From contig JABMNI010000076.1 of NCBI GenBank assembly GCA_013204605.1, positions 1-64,000 of the forward strand: 64,000 bases of DNA, in the 5' to 3' direction. Below the pieces are notes generated by a model that searched no databases, was not told the DNA's origin, and was given only the letters and a program-made list of their open reading frames with translations. Shown here one piece after another: positions 36,824 through 45,776 of this stretch. This stretch comes from Ignavibacteria bacterium. Lineage in GTDB: Bacteria > Bacteroidota > Ignavibacteria > Kapaibacteriales > Kapaibacteriaceae. Each line of letters opens with the position of its first letter. Positions within the stretch are counted from its first letter, which is position 1. The translations under genes were made by a program, and so were the position numbers.

Positions 36824-37552
36824 TTATCCAAAAGATGATTGGCTCATGTCGTTTCCACCAAAATTTTGCACGCGTTTTCGGTTACGGTACCACACATATA
36901 CAATGTACCCTCCGCCCCCTAACAACAACATGGTGAACACCAAGGTGCCGGTGTTGAATTGTCCGGGGTATACGGCGGTTGTACCATCGGGGTTGGCCAC
37001 CGTGTAAGGGGCTGAGTAGTAAAACGCCGGATGGAATGGCATGTGGTAATACCACGGGGCTCGTCCCATTATGTAACCCATCATGAATCCGTCGCTCATT
37101 CCACCGTATGAATGCACCACATAATTGCTGCCCGACGCACCGTTTTGCAGACTCTTAGTTTCGGTCCGCCGAGGTGTTCCGTAACGCGAAGTATAATCAG
37201 CCGTCGAGTTCAACCGCGTCCCACCAAAGCTATTCTGCATGGATTGCTCTGATGACCTGCGCGGAGTGCTGTAGGGTTGGTTTCGTTGCGTTCCGGATGG
37301 GCTGGAGTTTCGATTTGATGGCGCTGAATAGCCGTTACTGCGTGGAGCACTTCTACTGCCGCCAAAGCTGCCACCGCCCGACCGTGGGGTTGAGCGTGGA
37401 GCTGACCGCGGTGCCGAATACGATCTGCCCGATGATCTACTTCCACCAAAGCTTCCACCCGATCTCGACCCTCTTTGTGAAAAGAGATCAGAGGGTACGA
37501 GCATCAACAACACCGCCAAAAAGACCATTACAAACGAGTAGATTCTTTTCAT
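36824..37552 (-). CDS. Ser/Gly/Arg-rich exported membrane protein
   Basis: This 242-residue protein is not recognised. It has a signal peptide, a long low-complexity stretch (about 27-115) of repeated RSGGSFGGSR and SAPRS units, a Tyr/Pro/His-rich segment (MPFHPAFYYSAPY), and one transmembrane helix near residue 215 followed by a basic tail (WYRNRKRV). Similar layouts occur in uncharacterised membrane proteins of TPM-like or GlyGly-rich type. Its ATG overlaps the stop of the upstream gene by one base (TAATG), so the two are translationally coupled. Confidence 0.65.
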   Translation of the reverse strand: MKRIYSFVMVFLAVLLMLVPSDLFSQRGSRSGGSFGGSRSSGRSYSAPRSAPRSTPRSGGGSFGGSRSAPRSNGYSAPSNRNSSPSGTQRNQPYSTPRRSSEQSMQNSFGGTRLNSTADYTSRYGTPRRTETKSLQNGASGSNYVVHSYGGMSDGFMMGYIMGRAPWYYHMPFHPAFYYSAPYTVANPDGTTAVYPGQFNTGTLVFTMLLLGGGGYIVYVWYRNRKRVQNFGGNDMSQSSFG

Positions 37553-37977
37553 TAAAAAACTCCTTCTGTGGTGAGTTTACCATCATCTTCGCGATACGTG
37601 ATATCGGCTTTGAATTCTGAAGGGGGCTTAATGTGTAAGTACAAGCTTACAATTCCAAACTGTTCGGTATTGTTTACGAATACCGAAGCACTGGTCACAT
37701 CCCCATCGCTGGTAACCGTGAGCAACGTTAAATGCTTTGCTTCTTCCTCTGTAAAAGAAGGTTCAGAAGTCTGCACACCCTCCAAGAAATCAACAAAGAT
37801 GTTCTTGGTTACCAAATCTCCGTTTGTCAAACCATATTGAATAACGGCATCAAATGCACCATTTTCATCTAGGTTTAACACCACTTCCTTAACGCCGCGG
37901 AGTTGCTCGCCGTTATAGTAAACGGCCGTTTTTTCAATGCGGCCGTTGCTTTCAATTGAGAATTCTGCCATAGTCAA
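37552..37977 (-). CDS. Uncharacterised 141-residue protein
   Basis: I do not recognise it. It is an acidic, beta-rich soluble protein with no signal peptide or cysteines. Two halves look alike ('AEFSIESNGRIEKTAVYYNG' and 'LLTVTSDGDVTSASVFVNN'), suggesting an internal duplication of a small beta-sheet unit. It precedes the Ser/Gly-rich membrane protein with a TAATG junction, so a shared function at the membrane is possible. Confidence 0.65.
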   Translation of the reverse strand: MTMAEFSIESNGRIEKTAVYYNGEQLRGVKEVVLNLDENGAFDAVIQYGLTNGDLVTKNIFVDFLEGVQTSEPSFTEEEAKHLTLLTVTSDGDVTSASVFVNNTEQFGIVSLYLHIKPPSEFKADITYREDDGKLTTEGVF

Positions 37978-38011
37978 ATCTATGACGAATTACCAATACA
38001 GTGGTTGCATT

Positions 38012-38056
38012 TCTAAGATAGATTTTCATCTACTCGACTGAATATCCTATCTTAGA
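38012..38056. promoter_or_regulatory. Perfect 10-bp inverted repeat between divergent genes
   Basis: TCTAAGATAG (38012-38021) and CTATCTTAGA (38047-38056) are exact reverse complements 25 nt apart, midway in the 104-bp region between two divergent genes. It could be a two-site operator or a hairpin in the ybdK leader. Confidence 0.35.
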
Positions 38057-38081
38057 GCATCAATCGATCAACGAGTAATAT

Positions 38082-39332
38082 ATGCCAAATGAAGACCCAG
38101 GAATAATGTTCGACTCCGGCGACCCGTATGAGCGGCCAGCGTTTACGCTAGGAATTGAAGAAGAGTACATGGTGTTGGACCCTGTCACCTACAACCTTAA
38201 GTCGCACGTTAGCCTTGAACTGCTTTCGCAAGGACAACTTCTTCTGCACGAGCATATTAAACCCGAAATGCACGGATCGATGCTCGAAATCGGCACAAGT
38301 ATTTGCAACAATACTGCCGAGGCACGATTCGAGGTGACCAAGATTAGGTCGATTGTTGCCCACTTAGCCAAGAAAAACGGCCTGCTTATTGGAGCTTCAT
38401 CAACACATCCGTTTGCCAGATGGGAAGAGCAAGAAATCTATCCCGACGATAGATACCAAATACTCATCGAGGATATGCAACTTTTGGCGCGTTCGCTCCT
38501 GATTTTTGGTATGCACATTCACATTGGAATTGCAAACCGCGAAGTGCAAATCCAGTTGATGAACGAGATGCGCTATTTCATGCCCCACATTCTAGCCATT
38601 TCAACAAACTCGCCGTTCTGGGAAGGTATCGATACTGGATTGAAGAGCTATAGGTCGAAGATTTTTGAAAGATTTCCTAGAACCGCATTGCCCGATTTAT
38701 TTTCAGGTTGGGGCGAGTATAGTAGTTATGTGGACTTGTTGGTGAAAACGGGCTCGATAGACAACGCAAAAAAAATCTGGTGGGACATTAGGCCGCATCC
38801 GTTCTTTCCTACACTTGAGGTTCGTATTTGTGACCTACCTATGCGCATCGATGAGACAATAGCCATTGCTGCGCTTTGCCAGGCAGTGGCAGCCAAACTT
38901 TACTCTCTGTACGAAAAAAATCTATCGTTCCGCGATTATCGCCGGTCATTGCTTATGGAAAATAAGTGGCGTGCCGTGCGGTATGGTCTCGACGGTAAAC
39001 TCATCGACTGGGGCAGACAGCGCGAAATGCCGGCTCGAGCGCTGATACAAGAATTGTTAGAATTCGTTGATGATGTTGTGGATGACTTAGGATCGCGAAA
39101 AGACTTGGAGTACATCTACGAAATCATGGAAATGGGCTCGGGGGCTGACCGACAACTCAAGGTTTTCAAAGAAACCGGCAGCGTACTAGAAGTAACAAAG
39201 TACATTCACAAAGAAACGAATTCGGGTTTGTTCGAAGATGTAACACCATTCCTCAAAGATGTGTCATCACCCTCCGATGCCACGCTGGCGGAAAAACTAA
39301 CTTCACTTAAATCAGGTTTAGCACCGGAATAA
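38082..39332 (+). CDS. Carboxylate-amine ligase, YbdK/GCS2 family
   Basis: The 416-residue ATP-dependent ligase belongs to the glutamate-cysteine ligase type 2 fold. Motifs include LGIEEEYMVLDP at the N-terminus, 'EMHGSMLEIGTSICNN', 'GASSTHPFARW', 'GMHIHIGI' and 'HPFFPTLEVRICDLPMRIDE'. In bacteria YbdK proteins show weak gamma-glutamylcysteine ligase activity, and their true substrates are unsettled. The length is slightly greater than the usual 370-390, with extra acidic residues at the C-terminus. It is a single plus-strand gene. Confidence 0.88.
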   Translation: MPNEDPGIMFDSGDPYERPAFTLGIEEEYMVLDPVTYNLKSHVSLELLSQGQLLLHEHIKPEMHGSMLEIGTSICNNTAEARFEVTKIRSIVAHLAKKNGLLIGASSTHPFARWEEQEIYPDDRYQILIEDMQLLARSLLIFGMHIHIGIANREVQIQLMNEMRYFMPHILAISTNSPFWEGIDTGLKSYRSKIFERFPRTALPDLFSGWGEYSSYVDLLVKTGSIDNAKKIWWDIRPHPFFPTLEVRICDLPMRIDETIAIAALCQAVAAKLYSLYEKNLSFRDYRRSLLMENKWRAVRYGLDGKLIDWGRQREMPARALIQELLEFVDDVVDDLGSRKDLEYIYEIMEMGSGADRQLKVFKETGSVLEVTKYIHKETNSGLFEDVTPFLKDVSSPSDATLAEKLTSLKSGLAPE

Positions 39333-39396
39333 TTTAGTACCCGAATAACTCAAACCGGATCAACACAGTTCGGGAATAACACAGAGCAAAACTTTT

Positions 39397-40884
39397 ATGT
39401 TGAAAATATTTACGACTACCTTGTTTTTTATTGTGGCAACTAGTTTTGCCTTTGCTGCAGATTCGACTAAGTCCACGGTTGCGATTTTTCAGAAGCCAGT
39501 TACCACAAAACACACAGTAACTATCGACGGTAAGAAAATTGATTACGAAGCAACGGCAGGGCACCTGACCCTTACAAAGGAAGATGGCACGGAACGAGCA
39601 AAAGTGTTCTTCATTGCCTACACTAAAACGGGGGTCACCGATGTGTCGGCACGCCCGTTAACTTTTTCATTCAACGGCGGACCCGGTTCGTCGAGCGTAT
39701 GGCTGCACCTTGGTGTGCTTGGTCCGCGGCGAGTAGCAATGAACGCAGATGGCACCACGCTTCCTCCGCCATACAAGTTGGTAGACAACGAACAATCATG
39801 GTTGGACCTAACCGACATAGTTTTTATCGATCCCGTAAGCACCGGATTTTCACGCGCTTCAGAAGAAAAGAACGCCAAGGAATTTCACGGCTATAATCAG
39901 GACATCGAATCTGTTGGTGATTTTATTCGACGTTGGATATCCGAAAACAAACGCTGGTCCTCTCCAAAATATCTTATTGGGGAATCGTATGGAACAACGC
40001 GAGCAAGTGGATTAAGCAATCACCTGCAAATGAAATATGGAATGTATTTGAACGGAGTAATTCTAGTAAGCGCCGTGCTAAATTTTCAAACAATTGATTT
40101 CAATGATGGCAACGATCTTCCATATTCGATCTTCTTGCCAACGTACACAGCAACTGCTTGGTATCACAAAAAACTGTCGCCGGAAATGCTGGGTAAGCCC
40201 CTTTCAGAAGTTGTAGCCGCAGCGCGTACGTATGCCGAGTCTGACTACACAGTGGCGCTCATGAAGGGTGCCGGGCTACCTCCGGGTGAGCGACTGACGG
40301 TGGTGCAGCAGTTGGCAAAGTTTACGGGACTCACACCGGATTACATTGAGAAAACAAATTTGCGTCCAGTGATTTTCAAGTACTGCCAAGAACTACTTCG
40401 AACTGAGGGCTTTGTAATTGGGCGTTTCGATTCTAGGTATAAGGGGGCTGAGACAAACCCGTTATCAGAAAGCATGGAGCGCGATCCGAGTCATTACCCA
40501 ACCATTGCCGGATGTTTTTCAACTTGCATAAACGACTATTTATCGCGCGAGTTAAATGTAACAACCACACTTCCTTATGAGGTGCTCACGGGACGCGTGT
40601 GGCCGTGGGATTTCTCGAATGTTCAAAACGAGTATTTAAATGTTGCAACGCAACTGGGCAATGCCATGCTAACAAATCCGGATTTAAAAGTTTGGGTGTT
40701 GAATGGCTATTATGATTTAGCAACTCCATTCTACGGAACAGAGTACACATTTTCGCACATGGATATGGCATCAAATCAGCCGTATAACGTGCAAATGACA
40801 TACTACCAAGCAGGACACATGATGTACCTGCTGCACTCCGAATTAGAATCAATGAAAAAAGATGCGAAGGCCTGGTTTAAGTAG
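39397..40884 (+). CDS. Exported S10-family serine carboxypeptidase
   Basis: This 495-residue protein has a signal peptide (about 1-20) and the S10 catalytic set: oxyanion region FNGGPGSSS, nucleophile Ser in GESYGTTRASG, Asp in 'NGYYDLATPFYGTEYT' and His in 'QAGHMMYL'. It removes C-terminal residues from peptides, probably in the periplasm. Bacterial S10 enzymes of this size are common in Bacteroidota and Acidobacteria. It has no T9SS tail. The stop is followed by a three-copy 16-bp array. Confidence 0.93.
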   Translation: MLKIFTTTLFFIVATSFAFAADSTKSTVAIFQKPVTTKHTVTIDGKKIDYEATAGHLTLTKEDGTERAKVFFIAYTKTGVTDVSARPLTFSFNGGPGSSSVWLHLGVLGPRRVAMNADGTTLPPPYKLVDNEQSWLDLTDIVFIDPVSTGFSRASEEKNAKEFHGYNQDIESVGDFIRRWISENKRWSSPKYLIGESYGTTRASGLSNHLQMKYGMYLNGVILVSAVLNFQTIDFNDGNDLPYSIFLPTYTATAWYHKKLSPEMLGKPLSEVVAAARTYAESDYTVALMKGAGLPPGERLTVVQQLAKFTGLTPDYIEKTNLRPVIFKYCQELLRTEGFVIGRFDSRYKGAETNPLSESMERDPSHYPTIAGCFSTCINDYLSRELNVTTTLPYEVLTGRVWPWDFSNVQNEYLNVATQLGNAMLTNPDLKVWVLNGYYDLATPFYGTEYTFSHMDMASNQPYNVQMTYYQAGHMMYLLHSELESMKKDAKAWFK

Positions 40885-40897
40885 TCAACGGTATAGG

Positions 40898-40945
40898 TTA
40901 CGTGTTCATCTGATTACGTGTTCGTCAGATTACGTGTTCGTCAGA
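40898..40945. repeat. Three 16-bp tandem repeats between convergent genes
   Basis: Units TTACGTGTTCATCTGA, then two exact copies of TTACGTGTTCGTCAGA, begin at 40898, 40914 and 40930. The array begins 13 nt after the stop of the S10 peptidase gene and ends 11 nt before the polyferredoxin stop. Confidence 0.92.
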
Positions 40946-40955
40946 TTGTTTGCGA

Positions 40956-42248
40956 CTACTTGTTCTCGAGTTTTAAAACTCCGCGTGGGCAAACCTCAGC
41001 GCATACGCCACAACCTACACACGATGCTCGCTTGATGTCTTCGCCGCGTTGCGCATAAGCCCGCACGTCGATTCCCATTTCGCAATACGTGCTGCAATTG
41101 CCGCACGAAATGCATTGTCCACCGTTCGTTGTAATTCGGAACTTCGAAAAGAATCGTTGCAGCAATCCAAGGTACGCTGCCATTGGACATCCAAATCTGC
41201 ACCACACTCTCGAGCCGAGAATTGGATAGAAGCCAACACCAGCAACCCCGCTGAATAACGCTCCAATGTAAAAACCGTACGCTTTTGAAAAGGTGTATGA
41301 CCACTCACCTAGTACCTCGCCTTGATATGCTGAGTTAATCCACAACAGCGAGGTGGTGAGTATGACGAATACCAACACGCCATGGACCATCCACCGTTCT
41401 ACTTTCCATGCCGCCAAGCTTTTGTCTGAATTCTGTCTAAACGGGTCGCCCACCGTCTCAGCAAGGCCCCCACAACCGCACACCCACGAGCAGTACCATC
41501 GCTTGCCGAGGTAGTAGGTAAGAAAGGGAGTGGCAACAAAGGTCATAGCCACTGACCAAAAACCCATAAACACTACCAAGTTTGAATTCGAGGCAAGAAG
41601 TCCTTTTAATGTGCTAGGGAAAAGCACGTCGTATTTGAGTGGCCAGAAGTAATGAAAATAAAATTCCTTGCTGTTGAAAAATATTAGCATGGCTGGAATA
41701 ATGAAGGCAAACAGCAGTTGAGCTGTTACCACACTAATGGTTCTATACAGTTGATACTTGCTGTTCCTATACTTCGCAATAGTTCTTATGCCCATAATTA
41801 TCACGGCAGCGGTGTAAAACGTTCCGTATAAGAACCATTGATCAGCAGGTTTATTTCTCATGAGCAAACTCAATGTATCCACGCTATGAATTACATGCGT
41901 CAATGCTGCTGGATACCAGTACAACAACACATAGAATCCGGTGAAGGCCACACCAAGAACCCATCCGGCTAGTCCACGCCGTTTGAGTTTTGAAAACATG
42001 ATACCGTCGTTTTTAATGCCGGGTAATTTATCGCGTAGCTGGGCAGCGGTAACCACAAAGCCCCCTACCACCGACATTCCAATGCTTGCTAGACCGTACA
42101 AAAGCGGGATGGAATTGAAAAGTCCGGTTGCGCCAATAACCAGCACAACTATTCCGAACGTCAGCATTGCAAATCCAATTTTTTCTTGCAGCCCGATTGA
42201 AGCTTCAGGTTCAGCTTGAATTGGAATAGCTATTTGAATCAAATTCAT
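40956..42248 (-). CDS. Membrane polyferredoxin (NosR/NapH/YccM-like)
   Basis: This 430-residue inner-membrane iron-sulfur protein has about seven hydrophobic helices. Two Cys clusters lie next to membrane segments ('WYCSWVCGCGG' and 'WCRFGCPM'), as in NosR/NapH, followed by two classical 4Fe-4S sites: CISCGNCSTYCEMG and CVGCGVCAEVCPRG. It should pass electrons between the cytoplasm or quinone pool and a periplasmic acceptor. Its ATG overlaps the FAD oxidoreductase stop by 4 nt, so the flavoprotein is a plausible electron donor. No nos or nap genes are adjacent. Confidence 0.88.
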   Translation of the reverse strand: MNLIQIAIPIQAEPEASIGLQEKIGFAMLTFGIVVLVIGATGLFNSIPLLYGLASIGMSVVGGFVVTAAQLRDKLPGIKNDGIMFSKLKRRGLAGWVLGVAFTGFYVLLYWYPAALTHVIHSVDTLSLLMRNKPADQWFLYGTFYTAAVIIMGIRTIAKYRNSKYQLYRTISVVTAQLLFAFIIPAMLIFFNSKEFYFHYFWPLKYDVLFPSTLKGLLASNSNLVVFMGFWSVAMTFVATPFLTYYLGKRWYCSWVCGCGGLAETVGDPFRQNSDKSLAAWKVERWMVHGVLVFVILTTSLLWINSAYQGEVLGEWSYTFSKAYGFYIGALFSGVAGVGFYPILGSRVWCRFGCPMAAYLGLLQRFFSKFRITTNGGQCISCGNCSTYCEMGIDVRAYAQRGEDIKRASCVGCGVCAEVCPRGVLKLENK

Positions 42249-43489
42249 GCTACACTCCTGTGCAATCGGATGTTCTTTACTACTGCAGTAAATTCCTGAT
42301 CGAAGTCGGCTTGATGCAGATGTTCAATTACGTGTTCAACACTTGCGCCTTCTGCAATCCACTTCAAACACACTTCGCTACGGAGTCGAATGCCCAAAGC
42401 GTTGAACCCACAAACTCGATTATATTGATGTGTGAGGCGTAAAAACTTTCGACCGTTTTCTGATTTCCAAGTAGCACTTTCAATGCCAGCGAGATCCGCT
42501 GGTACCGTTCCATAGGTCTGATATTCAATGTCGAAAAACTTCGCTGAGTTGTAAAATGGTTCACGTTCGTAAGGAGTAACTTTCCCAGTAATGTTGCCGG
42601 CTAGGTGCTTGCCTTGGTGACGGGCGGTGTACCAAAGTTGCTCAACCCTACCATCCGGGAACTGTGCACAATCGCCAATGGCGTAAATATCTTGTTCGGA
42701 AGTTTCAAAATTGTTGTTGATGGATATTCCGCGAACCACGCTTATTCCGGAGCTCGATGCGAGATCGATATTGGGTCGAACCCCGGTTGAGATTACCACC
42801 AACTGACACGGAATTATTTTACCGTCCGTGGTAACAACACCGCGCACACGGCCACTATCATCACCAACAATTTGTCGAAGCTCAGTATTGAGTTGTAATT
42901 CAACATGATGCTCACGAATGTGCGCATTAACGATGGTCGACTCATCTGGCGGCAGAACTGTATTCCAATAACTCTCTTCGCGTACTAACATCGAAACTTC
43001 AATTCCCCGAGAGCGCAACATTTCCGCAACTTCAATTCCTATCAAGCCCCCTCCAACAATCACAGCTTGTCTACAAGACTTCGTATTGATTTCCAGCCTA
43101 TCCAAATCTTGCATGGTAGTAAAGCCTTGCACACCTTGCAAATCCTGTCCGGGCCAATTGAAGAATGCTGGTTTTGAGCCCGTTGCTAAAACCAAGACAT
43201 CGTACGGCAATGGGGCGGTGTTTGCTAACACTACATGCTTTTTTCTGAGATTGATTCGTTGTGCAAAATCGTTCAATATCTCGATACGGTTTTTAGCCCA
43301 GAACCAATCTTCGTATGGTTTGAGATGCTCCTTTTCCATGTGACCCATATACACGTACATCAAGGCCGGACGTGAATAGAAGTGCGTTGATTCTGCCGAT
43401 ACAACAGTGATCTGATGATCGGTGGACTTCCTGAGTTGACGCGCAAACGTCACTCCCGCTACACCATTGCCAATTACAACAACATTCAT
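42245..43489 (-). CDS. NAD(P)/FAD-dependent oxidoreductase (rubredoxin reductase/NirB-N type)
   Basis: A 414-residue pyridine nucleotide-disulfide oxidoreductase-type flavoprotein: FAD motif VVIGNGVAGVTFARQL, FAD contact 'LVLATGSKPA', NAD motif VIVGGGLIGIEVAEML and 'DIYAIGDCAQ'. There is no redox CxxC pair, so it resembles rubredoxin/ferredoxin reductases or the N-terminal part of NirB. It is translationally coupled to the polyferredoxin gene. The ATG at 43489 has AGGTG upstream; the GTG 9 nt further is an alternative. Upstream gene stop overlaps its ribosome-binding site. Confidence 0.88.
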   Translation of the reverse strand: MNVVVIGNGVAGVTFARQLRKSTDHQITVVSAESTHFYSRPALMYVYMGHMEKEHLKPYEDWFWAKNRIEILNDFAQRINLRKKHVVLANTAPLPYDVLVLATGSKPAFFNWPGQDLQGVQGFTTMQDLDRLEINTKSCRQAVIVGGGLIGIEVAEMLRSRGIEVSMLVREESYWNTVLPPDESTIVNAHIREHHVELQLNTELRQIVGDDSGRVRGVVTTDGKIIPCQLVVISTGVRPNIDLASSSGISVVRGISINNNFETSEQDIYAIGDCAQFPDGRVEQLWYTARHQGKHLAGNITGKVTPYEREPFYNSAKFFDIEYQTYGTVPADLAGIESATWKSENGRKFLRLTHQYNRVCGFNALGIRLRSEVCLKWIAEGASVEHVIEHLHQADFDQEFTAVVKNIRLHRSVA

Positions 43490-43498
43490 AAATGTCAC

Positions 43499-44386
43499 CT
43501 ATCTCCACGTATATGAAATGCCCGCCATTAAATTGGCGCCTCCAAATATCGCTCTAGCTGAAAACGCGCTTGAAAAATCAGCATTGATGCTCAAAGCTTC
43601 CGTCACGTTATATACCGCCGTTATGTAATACGCCACATACTGAACCCCTTCGCCCAAACCGAAAAACGAGTATCTACCCAATGTGGGTGTCAACGTTGGA
43701 CCAAATGATTTCAATCGGGCTATCAAACAAAGTTGCTCTAATGGTTGGTATCCAAATTCTGCTTGTACGTAATAATTATTCGTCAGCTTTCCGCCATCGT
43801 AGCGCTGTGTGAATTCGCGCACAGCAATCGATCTGAAATTGTATCCCGCTTCGAAAGTAGCATAGTAGGGGGCTGGCCAGAACGAATGACTTACAGCGCC
43901 TCTTAGCCACGCGTTCAGTTCACCATCGCCGGTAGGCAAATTAAACAGCTCACCGGATGAATTTGCAACAAAATTGTCTGGACTTCCCAGTGGCAATTCA
44001 AGCAAGATACCAAGCGCAATTGGCCAATTGCCTTTTTGTACCCCGTACATGAATCCTATACCCATGTCTGTAATTCCGCTTGCCGAACCGGCATTTTCCA
44101 TAGACGAAGTTTTGAAAAGTGGTGCATCAAGAACGATCATCGTTCGAGAGTCAACACCAAACTCTGCATAGCTGTGAATGGTTTGCGTTGATATTCCATT
44201 GACCGACATTGAACGACCATCGAAGCCGTGGTACGACGTTGTTGTTAATGAGGTGGCACCTAACTTCAAATACACCGAGCCCGAATCTCGTGTCCATCCA
44301 CCACCCGCACTCGCCTGCGAAACATTCAAAACAAACAAAAAGAATACGTAGACTACTTTGCACATGATGCGGTGTGGATTCTTCAT
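43499..44386 (-). CDS. Outer-membrane beta-barrel protein of unknown function
   Basis: The 295-residue protein has a signal peptide ending at SQASA, then alternating hydrophobic/polar strands with a terminal aromatic-Arg (SYTWR) typical of a 12-14-strand barrel. Patterns such as 'GFMYGVQKGNWPIALGILLELPLG' recall MetA-pathway/phenol-degradation-like outer-membrane proteins. It precedes the FAD oxidoreductase by a few nucleotides and is the first gene of a three-gene minus-strand unit with it and the polyferredoxin. A link between the barrel and electron transfer is inference. Confidence 0.75.
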   Translation of the reverse strand: MKNPHRIMCKVVYVFFLFVLNVSQASAGGGWTRDSGSVYLKLGATSLTTTSYHGFDGRSMSVNGISTQTIHSYAEFGVDSRTMIVLDAPLFKTSSMENAGSASGITDMGIGFMYGVQKGNWPIALGILLELPLGSPDNFVANSSGELFNLPTGDGELNAWLRGAVSHSFWPAPYYATFEAGYNFRSIAVREFTQRYDGGKLTNNYYVQAEFGYQPLEQLCLIARLKSFGPTLTPTLGRYSFFGLGEGVQYVAYYITAVYNVTEALSINADFSSAFSARAIFGGANLMAGISYTWR

Positions 44387-44416
44387 AGTATCAATAACAT
44401 TTTAGAGATCTACTTC

Positions 44417-45142
44417 CTACTGTGAAGTTAGGAATTCTAACTGATCCATTTTCAGCAACACAAACTCTTTTCGCGAATAATCCAGCAGCCCTTCCTCACG
44501 CAACTCGTTAAGGGTTGAGGTTACAGATTGCCTAGATACGCCAATCAAGTAACCCAGATCTTGGTGCGACAACTTAGTTGGCACTCTTATAATATTGTCC
44601 GAGCCTTAACCATACAACGAGCCATGCCTCAACAATATCGCACACAATCTGCTCTTTACGGTTCTAAAGGCAATGTCGCTTAAACGTTCACGCATTCTAT
44701 ATGATCTCTCACTCAATTGTTCCATAACGGCGGTCTGCAAATGAGGAGCATTGTGTAGTAGATGCTCGAAATCTGCCTGTGTAAATATTACAATGGAGGT
44801 ATCCTCGATAGCTTCTACATAATCAGGCGATTTGGCCAGTAAAGTCTTTGTAAGGTCAACAGGTGAGGTTCGTCCATAGATCTCGCCCGGTCCAATTAGT
44901 TCCACAACCACTTCACTGGCATTAGTTAAGAGTTGTACTACCTTCATGAACCCCTTTCGGATTACCAGCACGTGTGGTACTCCATCAATGTTAGAGTTCA
45001 GCACATCTTTCCTGAGCACCATGTCAATGCGAGCGAACTCGCTTATTAAGGCTATTTCATTAGCTGGCAGACCACTAAAAAGACTGCAAGAAATGATTGT
45101 GGAATCTGTAGTGAGTGCGGGGTTCATTAGCAACGTATCCAT
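44417..45142 (-). pseudogene. Crp/Fnr-family regulator interrupted by an in-frame TAA
   Basis: The first 178 codons encode the effector (cNMP-binding-like) domain and dimer helix (45142 to 44609), ending at TAA (44606-44608). In the same frame, the following 63 codons to a TAG at 44417 encode an intact HTH_Crp domain: 'VPTKLSHQDLGYLIGVSRQ', 'SVTSTLNELREEGLL'. Joined, they give a normal-length regulator of about 242 residues. The halves therefore look split by one nonsense codon; no frameshift is needed. It could be a recent pseudogene, a sequence error or readthrough. The gene is divergent from the P460-like cytochrome gene and upstream of the electron-transfer trio, which it would plausibly control. 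Confidence 0.88.
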
Positions 45143-45167
45143 TAAGATTTGGAATTTTTTACTTCAA

Positions 45168-45187
45168 TGTTGTAACAAACATAATGC
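45168..45187. promoter_or_regulatory. TGTTGTAACA element upstream of the P460-like gene
   Basis: The palindromic core TGTT-GT-AACA, followed after AA by CATAATGC, lies 77 nt before the ATG of the P460-like gene and between it and the divergent Crp/Fnr gene. The same core and trailing CATAATGC occur before the FMN reductase gene at 53306. It is a candidate operator or promoter element. Confidence 0.4.
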
Positions 45188-45253
45188 AACACCGACGACC
45201 AACTATTCGCATACTTACATTTTCGTTCTTTTTCACAACTGAGGAGACATTTG

Positions 45254-45766
45254 ATGACTATTCCTACAATTCGACTTTTCATAGTTGCAGTATTTTGTGG
45301 CGCTGCGCTAACTGCCTGTAGCGAAACAACCAACCCCGCGCCAGCTGAATTTATTGCAACTGACGCGAGCTTTGCCGGATATGCCGCTTGGGAGAAAACA
45401 ACCCCTGAGCGTACAGGGTTGGATCCTGCGTCTTTTCTGTCTGGTGGAGCTCATGATGGTACAGATACCACCGTGATACGCAACATGTTTGTTAATAAAA
45501 GTGGCGCCACTCGTGGTACGGGTGGGCAGTTCGACAACGGGGTGGTTTTTCTCAAAGAGACAAAGAACGCCGACGGCACTATTAAGCAAATTCTTGCAAT
45601 GACTAAACGTGGAAACGACTTTAACAAAGACAATGGCAATTGGGAATGGTTTATGGTTGGCACCGATGGGATAATTATTGATCGTGGTGCAAACTTGATG
45701 GGTGGAATGTGCAACGCATGCCATTCCGGTGCTAAAACTACTGACTTTGTGTTTACGCGATCGTAA
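45254..45766 (+). CDS. Cytochrome P460-like heme c lipoprotein
   Basis: This 170-residue exported protein has a lipobox (LTACSETT) and a C-terminal heme c site MCNACH. The middle region follows the Cytochrome_P460 pattern: 'GGQFDNGVVFLKE', 'NGNWEWFMVGTDG' and a CxxCH near the C-terminus. Family members oxidise hydroxylamine or bind nitric oxide. Whether the Lys needed for the P460 cross-link is present cannot be decided by eye. The ATG at 45254 follows GAGGAG. The adjacent Crp/Fnr gene suggests response to NO or oxygen. Confidence 0.85.
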   Translation: MTIPTIRLFIVAVFCGAALTACSETTNPAPAEFIATDASFAGYAAWEKTTPERTGLDPASFLSGGAHDGTDTTVIRNMFVNKSGATRGTGGQFDNGVVFLKETKNADGTIKQILAMTKRGNDFNKDNGNWEWFMVGTDGIIIDRGANLMGGMCNACHSGAKTTDFVFTRS

Positions 45767-45776
45767 GCTCCAAAGC

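Noticed and set aside
40956-42248. Calling the polyferredoxin NosR
   Set aside because: It lacks the N-terminal periplasmic flavin domain, and no nosZ or other nos gene is adjacent.
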